Part shown: positions 10,690-22,600 of the stretch, in pieces | Position numbering within the stretch: position 1 is the first letter of the stretch | How the letters are laid out: each line of letters begins with the position of its first letter | NCBI GenBank assembly: GCA_022605405.1 | Contig: JABYQQ010000025.1 | Span: forward strand, 62,001-126,000 | From: Earliella scabrosa | Lineage: Eukaryota; Basidiomycota; Agaricomycetes; Polyporales; Polyporaceae | Length of the DNA: 64,000 bases | Direction: 5' to 3' | Position numbers and translations under genes: made by a program | Notes under the pieces: generated by a model | Seen by the model: the letters and a program-made list of their open reading frames with translations, nothing else | Databases searched by the model: none | Told to the model about the DNA's origin: nothing

Positions 10690-13100
10690 ATGTCCATGCA
10701 GCTTCGCCATCCTTTTCCCCGCCCCTTGGCTCTCGAAATCGAAGAACGAATCATTGACGGGCTCCATGACAATATTAGAGCACTGGGGTTATGTGCGTCG
10801 GTTTGCCGGAGTTGGTACATCCGTTGCCGCTACCACCTTCTTCATAGGATCACCGTCACTACCGTGGGCGATGTCGATAAACGCTGCACCGACTTCGATG
10901 TCCGTCCAGGGCTCAAGTCCATAGTCTCTGAGCTACGAATTCGGCCAGAGCTGAACTCTCCACGATGTCGAGACCTCATCTGGATTCCGCTGGCGCGCCA
11001 GCTACCCCGGCTTCGCAAATTGCTTCTGTCCAGTGGCAGCTTCCATCAAAATTCCCCTCACATCTCCTTTCATCAGACTACCCTCACCGGGCTCCGTTAC
11101 TCGCACCCACCTGTCAAAACGCTTGAATTGAGCTATATCATGTTGCGAAGCCCACAGGACCTCCTCCGTCTGTTGATGGCCTTGCCGTCATTACAAAATC
11201 TGAATATCCATAGCCTGAGATTTGTAGTTGTCGATCAGGAATTGGTCAGACAAGCTATCAAACGCGATTCAGAGAAAGTCAATGTGACAGCGCTCAACGT
11301 GAGTGTATGTCAACCTTTAGACACCATATGGCACTAAAACTACTACTCAGATCAGGGAAATAGGGATGGATCCCATGTGTGTGCTGTCAATAATTCTGGA
11401 AATGGTGCAAAATAAACTTCAAAACCTGGTCATTGATACTCTGGAAGGTAAGGAGTCCCGCGTGAGATATATGTACACCATAAGCTAGACATTCCTTGCA
11501 GAATCTGTCAGCATACTGGCACCCGATCTTAACTTGGAGCGGCTGCAAACGGTGGAACTTCAATCTGAATTGTTCTACGACACGCTCGATGGTAGAAGTA
11601 TGACAGTAACTATGCTTCAGTTTTGCTGCGACATTGTCAAGACAGCACACCTGGGGAAACTTCAGGAAATCTCCTTTCGCTTCAACGAGGAGGCTTCTGT
11701 GAATCTTCATGCCTGGAACACAGAGCCTGCTGTATTGAAGACGGTTGCCAGTCTGGAGGAGGTCGTTATCTCTACTCCATCAAAGCCAAAGGTCACCATC
11801 AATATCCCCAGCTTGAAGCCCCATTACGCTGAATCAATCTTCAAAACTGCACGCAGGCTGTTTCCACGTGTAGATCAAGGCGGAAATCTCTTCATGTCCC
11901 CCACCCGTGAGTGATTGTGCGTTCTATGTGCTAGTCTGAGACTCACGTCTACACCCAGCAAGGGAAAGTCTGGGTAAAAAAGGGCACCAGCATGCTATCA
12001 ACGCTCTTACAATCTCCATGGACAGCCTGTGGGCTGTGAGCCGCAGTTGGGATTCCGATCTCATCTTGTGGAACATTCATCTGCATACTCCAATCTACCA
12101 CTGGAAGTGGCGTGACAACTCTGCCGATCCCGTAATATCTCCGGACAACCAGTTCATTGCAGGGTTGGCTGAGGGGAAGTACCTTCTCCTTTACAACCTG
12201 CAGAGTCCCGCATCACCCCTCACAGAGCTGGTCCTCCCAAGAAACTCAGAGGTCGAGTACTGCCGACCGTTCCCATGTCGCGCATGTGTATGGTCTGCCG
12301 ATGGAATGCAGCTTGTGATATACATCAGCACCCTGTCCCACGAGCAGGTTCTCGTCTTCAGCAGGCTACCAAGTTGGACTCTCCATCGCTGCATCTCTTT
12401 CGAGAGACCTGGAGACAAGAAAGGAATGCTTCGGCCCAAACTATCTCTGGACGATGGAAATCAGTTCCTAGTTGCATGGGAACCCACTGATAAGAAACCA
12501 TATCAGATCTGGGACCTCACACGTGGGACTCTACACTATCAGCCATTCCCCTCATACTGGAATGAAGAGTCCGACGGGCTGCTCATCAATTCCTACAGAC
12601 ATTACGCCATCTACACGTCTTATGGGTCCAATAATCCTGTCACAAGTGAAGTCTTCGACATGTTAGCCATACGTTCTCTTGCTATTCTCCCCTTGACCCG
12701 TCGTGTCATAGCCCAGAATGGCATCGGGATCTCCCCAGATCAGTCACGTATTGTCCTCCTCTTTGGCGATGCAACAGTGAAGACATGGAATTTGGCCACT
12801 CAGACAGAAATTCACTCCTTTCAGGATTCATACGCGGTGGCAGCACCATGGCACGGGGTAGCAGCATACGAAAGATGCCGGGGCCGGTTCTCCCCTGATG
12901 GCCGCTATGTTCTGCTCTGCTATGACCGCGCAGCTATGCGACTCCTGCGGGTTGATGACGGTGCATGTCTGGCAACCTTTGCTCTACACAGCTGGCCCCA
13001 GCACTTCCAGTTCAGTCCGGACGGGATGACACTATGTTATACAATGGATGATGAATCTGGTTGTGTCTACTTCGAACCCATCGGACACCTGCTTTCATAG
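10690..13100 (+). CDS. FBW1: F-box, leucine-rich and WD40 protein (SCF substrate receptor)
   Basis: There are four exons: 10690-11298, 11351-11447, 11502-11906 and 11959-13100 (introns of 52, 54 and 52 nt, all GT-AG). They join in frame to 750 residues. Residues about 8-50 form an F-box (PFPRPLALEIEERIIDGL, then CASVCRSWYIRCRYHLL), which in this family binds Skp1. Residues about 80-340 are leucine-rich, with LRR-like strands (LRKLLLSS, VKTLELSYIML, LPSLQNLNIHSL). Exon 4 encodes about seven WD40 blades (INALTISMDSLWAVS, ISPDQSRIVLLFGDATVKTW, FSPDGRYVLLCY, FSPDGMTLCY), a likely substrate-binding propeller. The third intron falls between the leucine-rich part and the propeller. The role as ubiquitin-ligase adaptor follows from the domains; the substrate is unknown. 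The gene lies between module G and a SET3-like tail remnant. Confidence 0.9.
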
Positions 13101-13139
13101 TATGTCACTTCTATGGTTCTGCGTTTCCGGTTCACTCAC

Positions 13140-14480
13140 AAGAGTTATTTCAGATTCTCTCCACCGACCTGTCGGTGACTCGGTCTCGCCGCCGCCATGC
13201 GCGCCACAGCTCCCACCTGACCCACCGGATACCGTCTCAGTCCGAAGTCCAGACAATGGGAGAGAACGTCAAGCCTGTTGCTCTCGCTCAGTCGTGGGTG
13301 GACCGCGCGATGGAGGTCGAACACCCTCAGGTGTTGACTCTTGAGTCCAATTCCGGTTCCTTCTCCTTCCCAACATCATACGTCGCATCTACTCTTCATC
13401 CTCATATACCCGCCCCCACTGTTACCAACTCCCATTCATCCTCGCTCTTTGCTGGGCGCATCCACTCCCTCCGCTGACTCGACTGTGGACTCAGCGGCCA
13501 CCACCCCATCTATCGACGACACTCGTGCGCAATCTTCTGCGATGTCTCCTTCAATCCCTGACGGAACGTCTCCACCACCGTGTATAGACCGTCAGCCGAC
13601 GCTCCAGCGCATCAATCATACGACGACATACCCGACCCTTCGCTCGCTCAAGGCTTCCTGACCGCTGTGAAGTCCACGCCCGCTACGACTGAAGCTCCTC
13701 CACCCTCATAGTCCCAGCCCCAGCCCGAACCCACGGCACACCCGGAACCTCCGGCGAAGGTCACGTTGTCGCTTATGGACTTCGCCCTGCAGAAGAAAAG
13801 CAGTGCGAGGGAATGGAGGAGACGACCTCGCCGTTGCTGAGCACGGGCGCCGAACTTCACGGGCTGGAGCACGAGCATGCATTGGAGGCTGCGGAGGCGG
13901 AGAAAGCGGACGGCGAGGCAAGATGCTTCCAAATGCGTTCGTCTTGACACTACGGGTGTTGGAGGCAGACCACCACGGCCGGGAGCACGATCATGACCAC
14001 CCGCCGAGGAAGACAGAGGTGGCGAAGGCGGACTCCGGCGGGGCTGGGTCGGGGACGTCTCCTGGTGCGCATCTCGAGACGTTGCCAGTCTCGGAGGCAG
14101 ACCGCACGATGCATGATGCCGGTTCGTCTGCGACCGCGACGCTCGAGGTGCCTTTGCTGCGCAAGCCCGAGCGGGTGCACGACGTGTCCACAGTGAATGG
14201 CGAGAACCAAGATGGTGCACGGCAGGATGCGGATGAGGAAGCAGCTGAGTTCTCGTCATCAGGTAAAGTCGTCAGCGAGTCCGTCCTGGCATCGGTCGGG
14301 CTCTGTCACCCAGTCCCGGCCCCGTGCAAGAGAGGAGACGACGAACGCCCGGCGACATGCATCCGCACCCTGACACCGGGGTATCGGAGACCATCGAAGG
14401 GAAGCTCGAGTAGTTCAATACACATACCCACGTTTTTCACAGTGTCGACTCCGTAGATATGATACCTTGATATGTGACAG
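13140..14480 (+). pseudogene. SET3-like protein tail, decayed copy 2
   Basis: The alignment with the copy downstream of FBW2 starts straight after about 40 nt of shared FBW 3' sequence. Conserved pieces are APQLPPDPPDTVSVRS (13200-13250), an AMEVEHPQVL frame (13310), SADSTVDSAATTPSIDDT (13465-13520), KVTLSLMDFALQKKSSARE (13757-13815), and an acidic stretch with VNGENQDGARQDADEEA then SVLASVGL (14190-14310). The pieces lie in different frames with stops between. The SLMDFAL motif matches SLKDFAL in the copy at 46240. The upstream SET core is absent, so this was 5'-truncated when duplicated, or lost it later. Confidence 0.5.
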
Positions 14481-14579
14481 ATGTACTATCGTACTGGGCA
14501 ATGCCATCGCAGCTATTTATGTGTTACCCTGCACTCTGATAGTGACGATCTCGGGACGCCTTCTCAGTATGCTTGCAGA

Positions 14580-16330
14580 TTCCAACGACAAAGCCTCTTG
14601 ATTTGGAATGAGAAACGACGTGTGCACATTCTCTCTTCAGTCTTGCGAGGAACGCGAGACGTGTTGTCTTGCCTACGGACCGTCGCAACAGAGACAAGTC
14701 TTCTAGCCTCGCGGAACCATGTCTCGAACTTCAAGCTTCAAGCCACAGGACCAGGTTGAGCGCGTTGAGGCCTCCGCAATCTCTATCGTCAATCTTCAAG
14801 AGGTAGGCGGACCACGATATATTATTACAAACGCGGGACGATACACAGCGTACACTTGTGCGTTGCGAGAGAGCCGACCTCCAACGACCGCAACGTCAGC
14901 ACAGCGCCCTACCCAAGCTCCCAATACGTCTGACTCGCTCGCCATCAGTAGTAGACGACTGGGACGGAGCTTACAGTACTCGACGCCTGCAGTGCATGGC
15001 TAGAGATCCGCACGAGGGATGGGAAGAGGCAGGCGGGCAGCGAGGACAGACGAGCGCAGAACCGAGTGTCGAGCGCGTAGGAGGTGGGCCGTTCCCGCGA
15101 ATACGAGCCATCGATGTGCCTAAGCCGCCACGATCCGCTGGTGGGGCAACGGCGCTGGTGAAAGTGTGCTCGAGTGGGCTGAACACGACGCGGCGTTGGG
15201 GTAGAAGACAGAGCAGGCGACCGTCAGGGTACGATCGAAGTTGAACGGAGGAGAAGAGCGTGTCGGAGATACTAGTAGTGATCGAGGCTCGTGCTGATGC
15301 AGGAAGCTGCAGGATGTGATGCCGAGGAGGAAGCCGTTGTTATCTGCCGCGCTGGAGGCGCAAACTTGGTTTACGAAGATATCCCAGCGAGTCTGCAGCG
15401 CATCGAGCTTGAAGCGTCCTCGACTTCCCGACGCTGGCGTGTCCAGGCGCTCCCATTTGCGCACGAACGGCCGTGACTGGTCGCCGCACGGGAACCGAGA
15501 AGGCGGACAGGGCCGGGACTCGAGATGCAAGTCTCTAGCATGCAGGCGGGCCCGGGGCCACTGGACCGGCCGCTCGACGGTCGTACCCACTCGATCTCGC
15601 CCTCGCATTCCGTGCCATTCACCCGGCCACGTGAGCACCTCGCCCTCCGACGGCCCGCACACCGGCGAGATACAGCGGAGCGAGGGAGACGAGTCTTCAT
15701 ATGGACTTATCGGTAACCAGAACTGGACGTGCCCGACGCGATTCTGGACTCGGGCTGACAGCGCGTGAGCGGCGCCGCACGGGACAGGCTTGTGGGTCCA
15801 GATCGGACAGCGTGAGATGTCTGTCTCCCGATTGCTCTGGAAGGCAAGAATGCGGGGAGCGGTGCTGTCGTCGCGCGAGTCCGATCCGAGTCTACGCTGC
15901 AGATATGTGGATATGCCCGGCCCAGCGCTGCCGGTGGGGTGTTCCGTGGAGAGCGACGATCGGGAGGAGGGTCTCGAGGGCAAGCTCCCGCCGCGAGACG
16001 GACGCGGCTAGCGCTGTAGGAGTGTTGCGCGAGAGACTTAGAGGGGCCGTAGAGCAGAGAGCTCGTCCGACGTCGACGACTCGGCTCAAGGAGAACGCCC
16101 GGACGCGCCTATAGCGCAAACCCCCAGCTCGCACCGAGTACTCGACTCGTATCCCTTTGTCCTCCCCCTCGGGACGGTAGACGGGTCCTTGCTGGCTGCG
16201 TACACGTCTTCTTGAGTGCCTACGCAGAGCGAGAAGCTGGACCCGCGCGCTTGCGTGCTGCGGAAAGACTCGAAGTGTCCACCTTGACATCCACGACGCA
16301 GAGCGGTCGTGCTCGGGCTCGTGGCTGCAG
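14580..16330 (+). repeat. Module C, copy 2
   Basis: This copy aligns with the module C copies at 4626, 33770 and 47000. It starts with CTTCAAGC-rich sequence (14728-14745) and continues with a plus-strand frame VYEDIPASLQRIELEASS-like at about 15372-15425. A 287-codon open frame on the minus strand (15120-15983) has no intact equivalent in the other copies. No functional gene is supported. Confidence 0.4.
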
Positions 16331-16700
16331 AACGATGGTCCTCTCCTCAGGTTGAGATGAAGCGTGCCAGTACGCGCCAGCTCGCGGAACGTCGTAGCCG
16401 TGTAGGATCCGGTCTGAGGATCCCGCTGTCGTGCTGAACTTAGGGGAGGGCCGACGAAGGAAACATGTTATGCCTCATAACCGTCGCGGCGGGGGCGGGG
16501 ATACGAGAATCCGAGCCGGGATATGGAGGTTCAAGCGGAGATCGGCCGTGCTCGAGCGAGGAGGAACAGGCCGTCGACAGCAACAGTCGGCACTGTCGAA
16601 GACGACAAACGAGCCATCTGGTACGGGTTACACTGCCTGCGGTAAGCCGGGGACTTGTATCCCATCTCCGCTGAGGACCGGGAAGCTAGACAAGCATGAC
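16331..16700 (+). repeat. Module D, truncated start only (copy 3)
   Basis: The first 300-350 nt of module D are present (GGATCCGGTCTGAGGATCCC at 16405, nearly identical to position 22). Near 16700 the sequence switches to module E, so a recombination or deletion breakpoint lies there. Confidence 0.45.
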
Positions 16701-17560
16701 TGGTGACGGACCTCGGACCTGTCGCCAGTCGTAGGCCTGCTGTAACATCGCAGCGATCGCTCAAGATCAGCCAGCACGGCGTTCATTGGCAGAAGAATTT
16801 GCGAGAGTGAGAAGTCCAGTTACAGCCCTTGGCCTCCCGACTGCGCGGCGGGAAAGTAGAAGGGAAGGGTGGGGACGCCGCCGTTTGGCGCAGCGCATAG
16901 TGAATGCAGACGGCTGATCGTATAGACCATTCATCGGAGATGGAAGAGTGCTGGATATGAGCATAGAATAAGACGTACCACAGGACAACCCTCCTCCTCC
17001 GGCTTCCTGCCGCAGTACTAGTGTCTCCGGCATCGAGTTGAACGTTGAGCCTCTGAGCGAGGGACCCCAGGCTCCTAACTCCCAAGTTAGTCCAGATAGC
17101 ATAGGTACTGTTGAGTAACAAACCTCATCGTCCTCTCTCAGAGGTTGTCCACCACGACGATTGCTCGACAGGCCTCTGGACCTGGACCATGTTGAGACTC
17201 GAGAGCGTCGCTGCTCCCCGAGTCTGGTAGCTCGATGGATCTATGGAAATTCGAGGTCAGTACACGAACCATGCCAGTCTCCGCATGCTCACCCATGTTT
17301 CCAGCCACGTCGAGAGCAGCGAGGGCGCGGGTATGTAGTGGACAAGAACTTCGATGGTGGTCGCAGAGGAACTGGAAGAATTGAGAGACTTTCCGAGGTA
17401 CAGATGCCACGTGGCGAGGGCGCTAAACAGCTGGTGCATTCCGACTTCACTTTCTTGCTGGTGTATTCTGTCAGTGGTCACCGAGTTTCCAATGCTCTGC
17501 ATGCGCGTGTATCAATCTCGCTCGCTCTGAGAATGACGGTGCGTCTGGACGCAGGTAGAA
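16700..17560 (-). repeat. Module E, copy 1 (minus-strand exon remnant)
   Basis: It is shared with 42780-43800 and 56000-56560. On the minus strand a GTACTGA-containing intron with a CCACAG-like acceptor precedes a short terminal exon. Here it reads SIELPDSGSSDALES and ends VVVDNL plus stop near 17138; the counterpart near 43330-43410 reads SVELPDLESIVAIEAQ. Frame, splice site and stop are shared, so this was probably the 3' end of a real gene running opposite to the rest. Product unknown. Confidence 0.35.
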
Positions 17561-20400
17561 TACGCGTTGTGGACGGAAGAGGACCTGATCACCCTGAGAC
17601 TCGTCACGGTGAGTAGGACTCGACCTGCCAGAGCTCCCCGGGCCCCTCCCATGCACTCACAAGCCTCCCTTCTTCTCTCAAGCCCTCGAGGACGAAGACG
17701 TCGACATCGAAGATCCCTGCCATTACCCATCCGTCCCCATTACAAAGGACATCGCCACGACTGACGACACCTGCGACCGTCTTCGTCGGGTCGTCCCCGA
17801 TCGCGACTAGCATCGAATGACCCCCATCAGCCGCTCTCCAACTCCTCGTACTCCTCGATGCGGCCATTCTGCTGTCTTCAAAGCTCACCCCCGCAGCTTT
17901 CCTGGCTCAGCTCCAACTGCCGTCATGCCCCGTGCCGAGCAATGCTGCGCCCAACGGGTATGTCCGCTGTCTTACCCTATTCATCCGACGCCATTTAATC
18001 CTCCTCCCTTGTTGACCAACGATCATCCCCGCTGCTAGCTATTTATGCTCCCCACGCAGTGAATACGCGCATCTTGGCAGACCGAATCTTTTCGGCCCCT
18101 TCTCGACATCGTGTTGGACGTGCCTATCGCTGGCGAGAAGCCGCGCTTTGTCTGCAGCCGCCTGCCAGTCGAAGCCAGCCTGGTGAACGAGGATCAAGTC
18201 CGGGATATTCGCGCCGCGGGATCCGAAGGCGAACGAAGTCGTGCCGCGCTGGGAGTGAGACGAGGACAATGTCGTGAGCCATCTCCCTGCGCTGATCCAC
18301 AGCCCGGTCGAGTTCTCGCTTCGATCTCCCTCTTCTCAACATTTTCCTATGCAACCCGCCCGAGATCCACCTTCTGCGCGCCCCGATTATTTCGATTCTG
18401 CCCACACCCGCCTCGTCCACCGTGGTCGCGTGCGGCGGGGACACGCAAGACGGTGTATTCACCCGCATAGTGGGCTTTGTCGGAAACCAGACGCTGCTGA
18501 CACCCTCGCCGTCGCCGCCGTCGCAGTCCACAAAGGAGAAGTACGACTCCAAGGGTCGGGCAGAGGCGGAGGAGCATGGGGAGAGGCCTAAGCGCTCTGG
18601 TCCGCATCGAGCGCGGTGCGCATCCCGTTATCGACAGCGTGGAGTTGGTCCTCTTTCCCTGAGGCCGGCTCCCGTACCTAATCGCCGGGCTCGCACCGTG
18701 TCTTGACCTGAGGGCCTTCACAGTGCGTCGGAGGTCGAAGATCGTACGGGCAATGGGCGCGCGATCGACGACAACAGCGCGCAAGTCACTATGCGAGGTT
18801 AGTCCCCTACATTTCCATTGCTAGCTCCGCGATGTTGATGTTCAATAGGTCGCGCTCGGGCGCGGTACCCCTCAGGAGGCTCATTTACTGCGGACGTCGA
18901 CTGCCCCATCCCAGAGTCGAGTCTCCCCCGAGTGGATCACAAAGAACGCTGGGCGGCGGCGGCGGCAGCGGGGCTCGGATGTGGACATGGATGCGCAATC
19001 CCCTTCTACCCATCCAAGGCTAGAAGATCGGCGAAGGTGCAGGGGCAGGAGCGCAAGGAGGGGAAGGAGAACGGGACGGAGCTTGCAAAGGAGGCCAGGT
19101 CAAGGGGAAGTCCGAGAATGATACGAGGATGGCTCGTCCGCGTGCGCCGGCGGGTGCGGAGTTGGACGAGCCCGTCTTCAAGTCGTCGCGACGAAGCAGC
19201 GGCAACTCGGTCAAAAGTCAAAACCCTGAGTCTGCATGCTTTCCAGCGACACAACACGCTCGCTGCGTCTGTCTCGCCGCCTGAGTCGCCGTGCTCGCTG
19301 GTCGTCGTCACGCCCGAGCTTCCGCTCGACCCATCGGATCAGGGCGAACGCGCAACGGTGACGAAGGAAGCCAAGCCGTTCCTTCTCGTCAACGCTTGTG
19401 TGGACGACGCGATGCAGCTCCATCTGCCTCCCTGTCCACCGAGCCCGCCTTTCCTCCCTACCGACTCCACACGACTGCTCTATTATCTACTCCGGTTCAG
19501 ACACCCGGCCGCAGCGCTGATGCTCCGACCGTCATGTAAGTATTTCCGCTCGCTGTTGACTCGCACGCTCTCCCGCCTGCTGCTGCTTCGGATTTGGCTG
19601 CTGTCGTCATGTCTCTCGCTGACACTCGTTCGGAACCTTCGATAGCGTTGGCTCCCCAGATGGATCATAGGGACGTCATGGACGAGTCGCCTATCCCTGC
19701 CTCTGGAGCTGAGCCAGCATCCATCCTCCAGAACTCAGCCCAGGCTCAGCAAAAGCCGACTCGGCCGCGCTCCCGGACCCATCTTCCACTGATCATCCCG
19801 ATTCTCAACCTACTCCCGATCCTCCGCTCACGGCCACTGCGCTGTCCGAATCTCCCATTCCCGACTCCGCACCTCCTACCGCCCCGGAGCCGGGGCCGGA
19901 ATACGCACATCTGGCGAAGGAGAAGCTGTCGCTGAGGATGCTTGCGCTGTTGATGATCACAGAGCAAGATGAACGGGAGGAGAATGGAGAGGGAGAGGAC
20001 GGCGAGCGAGTCGTCCATGTTGACCACGAGTGTTGAGCGCTGAGCTCGCTGAGCACCATGATGGGGAGCACGATCAGTATGTGCGTCGTCTCGTTGCCCC
20101 ACGTCGGAGGCCGCGGGCGCGATGCACCATTTTCTCGGTCTGGAACTGCAAGTGTTGAGGGACCTCCACAGCACGGGCCTGAATAAGGGCGGGAGGTGAA
20201 AGGGAAGCGCGATGTGGTCGTCGTGGACGTCGATTACGGCAAGGACCGACGTGGAGTGCGGCAGGATGTGAACGGGGTCGTGGCCGTGGAAAACGCACCT
20301 CGGCCGGAGTCGAAAGCGGAGGAGAGCGCTCAGCCGCCCTCCACAGGCGATGCATCCGCCGTTCGAAACCCGCCTCCAGCGAGCCCGTCCCAGCCATGAG
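17561..20400 (+). pseudogene. SET3-like PHD/SET protein, decayed copy 3 (core and tail)
   Basis: The order matches SET3-type proteins. An acidic DEDVDIEDP leads into VPITKDIATTDDTCDRLRR (17695-17800), the conserved spacer before the SET domain. AHLGRPNLFGPF follows at about 18070. The end of the SET domain reads FAPRDPKANEVVPRWE at 18209-18255 and is interrupted by TGA at 18256-18258, where the copy at 44470 has TGG; the frame then continues DEDNVVSHLPALIHSPVEF. The post-SET remnant VVACGGDTQDGVFTRI (about 18422-18470) resembles a CACG-x-TRDC motif. The tail has AASVSPPESPC (19264) and a degenerate SLKDFAL-like site (LSLRMLALLMITEQDEREE, about 19930). SET3 is a subunit of a histone deacetylase complex. 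Identification is by motif memory and was not searched. Confidence 0.55.
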
Positions 20401-20599
20401 ACTGAGACTAACGAGGCGAAACTCGAGCTCCCCCATAGGTTCGTGTCCCACAGCCTCGTCTCTCTCGCTCTCCACTCATCGCCGGAGCCAGGTGCTTCAT
20501 CATCCGTGTGCGGTGCGTCGGTATGTTTCCCGGAGTACCAGTCGATGGTGGACGTTATGTGGTTCACACCTGATGGGAGGACGATCTGTTAAGGCACAA

Positions 20600-22600
20600 G
20601 GGATGGAAGCGTTCGTGTATCTATTTCCGGTCACTAGTTCGACATACATCTCATTCCAATCGAGCGCATCGCGCACAACGAGGTCGAGAGGCTGCTCCAT
20701 TTCGGCCTCGGCAGAATACCGCATGCCTGCTCGCTTTCGACCCTAGCTGCAACTTTGCCCCCGAGGATGCGTGCCGTAAGGAGGTTCATCCTGGATGGTA
20801 CGAGAGCATAAAGTCATCGCGCGGAACAGCCGAATCTGCAGGATGCGGGGAGGTGCTGCAGGCAACGGCCGCCGGTTGAAAATCGGTTCACGAAGACGAT
20901 GTACAGGCGGCCTTGCACGCAAGCCTGGAGATATGCTTGTAAGCTGGTATGGTCGGTCGGTGTTGAGGTTCGTGCTGAGAGAGGACGTTGCAGGATACTA
21001 CGCCGAAGAGGGGGAGAGGCCGAGCGGCCGTTCTCTGGCGCCCGGTTGCGAAAATATGCAAGCGAGCCTACAGGGGACGACGAAAGTCGTCAGTGAGAAC
21101 TCGGACAGACGCACAGTACGATGTAATCTCGCGATCTTCCACGCCGCAAGGAACGCGCTCTACGCCCACAACCCGCGAAGTAACTGCAGAGAAGCGGCAG
21201 AGGACAGCAATCTGCTCGGATGCGAGTTGACGTTGAAGGCCTGGCCACGACGAGCGGTGCATCTTGAAGCATCGTCGAAGTCGCGACGCTGGTGTACGCA
21301 AGCGCGCCTATTCGCGAACAAACGGCTGCGACTCGCTGTAGTACGCCAGGGGACGAGAAAGCGGTCGCGACCATCTCGATTCTCCGCATGATAGCGTCCC
21401 CGTGGTCCGCCGAGAGCATCGCGCATGACGAGGTCGAGTGGTGCTCCACTCGACGTTGGGCTTCAGCTCGCTTTCGCGCTCAGCTCTATTTCGTCCCTCA
21501 GGAGATTCCGTACGAGAGCTCGAAAGATCACGTGGGATGTCCTAGCCTAGCTGCAGGAGACAGTCGGATTCAATGATGGGTTCACGAAGGCGATGTACAG
21601 CCGGCCAATGCCATGCACGAAGAGCGAGTGGAAGAGACGCTGCGCACGCCGGCACATGCGGTGCGTGTCAACGTTGGTGCGGACATGGGAAGCCGCACGA
21701 CGCTATGGCGACAGGAACAAGCACCCGTTTCCCGCCAGGTTCGAGGCCCGGATAATATCCAATGGAGCCGACAGCGAAGGGCCAACGCTATATGAGTATG
21801 AGAGCCGTCAGTTAGAACTCATATCGAGGAAGAAAAGACGGGAAAACGCACACTACGATGCCTGTCTCACAATCTCACAATGCAAAGGCAAAGAGCACCG
21901 TCTACGCCTGCAACCCGCATTCTGGCTGACGAGGATAGAAATAAACCAGAACTCTCCTGCGTGCGAGCCAGAGCGGCGAAGAACGGCTAGCCTTGAAGCA
22001 TCCTCGAAGTCGCGACGCTGATGTCAAGCTGGTGCGGGCAAGCGTTCGTGTACACGACGGCTGCAACCAAGGTGCAACCCGCTGTAGCCCGGGAGGCGAG
22101 AATGGAGTTGCCGTTTCCAACCGAGAGTATCGCGCACGACGAGCTGGAGGGGTGCTCCATCTTGCTCGCTTTCGGGCCCAGCTCTACTTCGGCGGCCTTG
22201 CGCGCCTTGAGCAAGTCCATTCCAGGGTCCGGAGATGTTATATGGGAGCCTGAGGCCCTTGGGAGGGACGGCCGCGTCTGCGGGATGCGGAGAGATGCAG
22301 CAGGCGACGACTGGCATTGATAGCGGGTTTACGAAGGCGATGTACAAGCAGCCGTGCGGAAAGCCCAAGACGGGGATATGCTCCGAAAGCTCGTATACGC
22401 GGTCGGTGTCGAAGTTGGTGCTGACCATAGTGGGTTGGAGGATGGCATGACGAAGAAGAGAAACCAATGCCGAGCGGCCGTTCCTCACCGCGCTTGAGTC
22501 GGGGTATGTGGCAAAGATGTCCGAACGAACATGCACGACAGGACAACCTTCGATAAGATGCATCAATACTAGCGAGATTGCGGGCGAGAATACAGGCAGA
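20600..22600 (+). repeat. Internally triplicated module related to C
   Basis: Three diverged units of about 0.7 kb follow one another. Each has a GGTTCACGAAGACGATGTAC-like segment (20886, 21580, 22328; plus frame FTKAMYK in the last two) and an ATCGCGCACGACGAG-like segment (20669, 21417, 22129; plus frame ESIAHDELEG or similar). The last unit runs into module C via ERPFLTALE-like and SEIAGE-like frames, which resemble KPFSAALEARRFTKISQRAY in module C. The block is broken by stops and does not encode an intact protein. Confidence 0.4.

Noticed and set aside
15120..15983. 287-codon open frame on the minus strand
   Set aside because: It crosses module C copy 2 and has no intact equivalent at 5, 34 or 47 kb. 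Composition is Arg/Ser/Pro-rich, as in antisense shadows.
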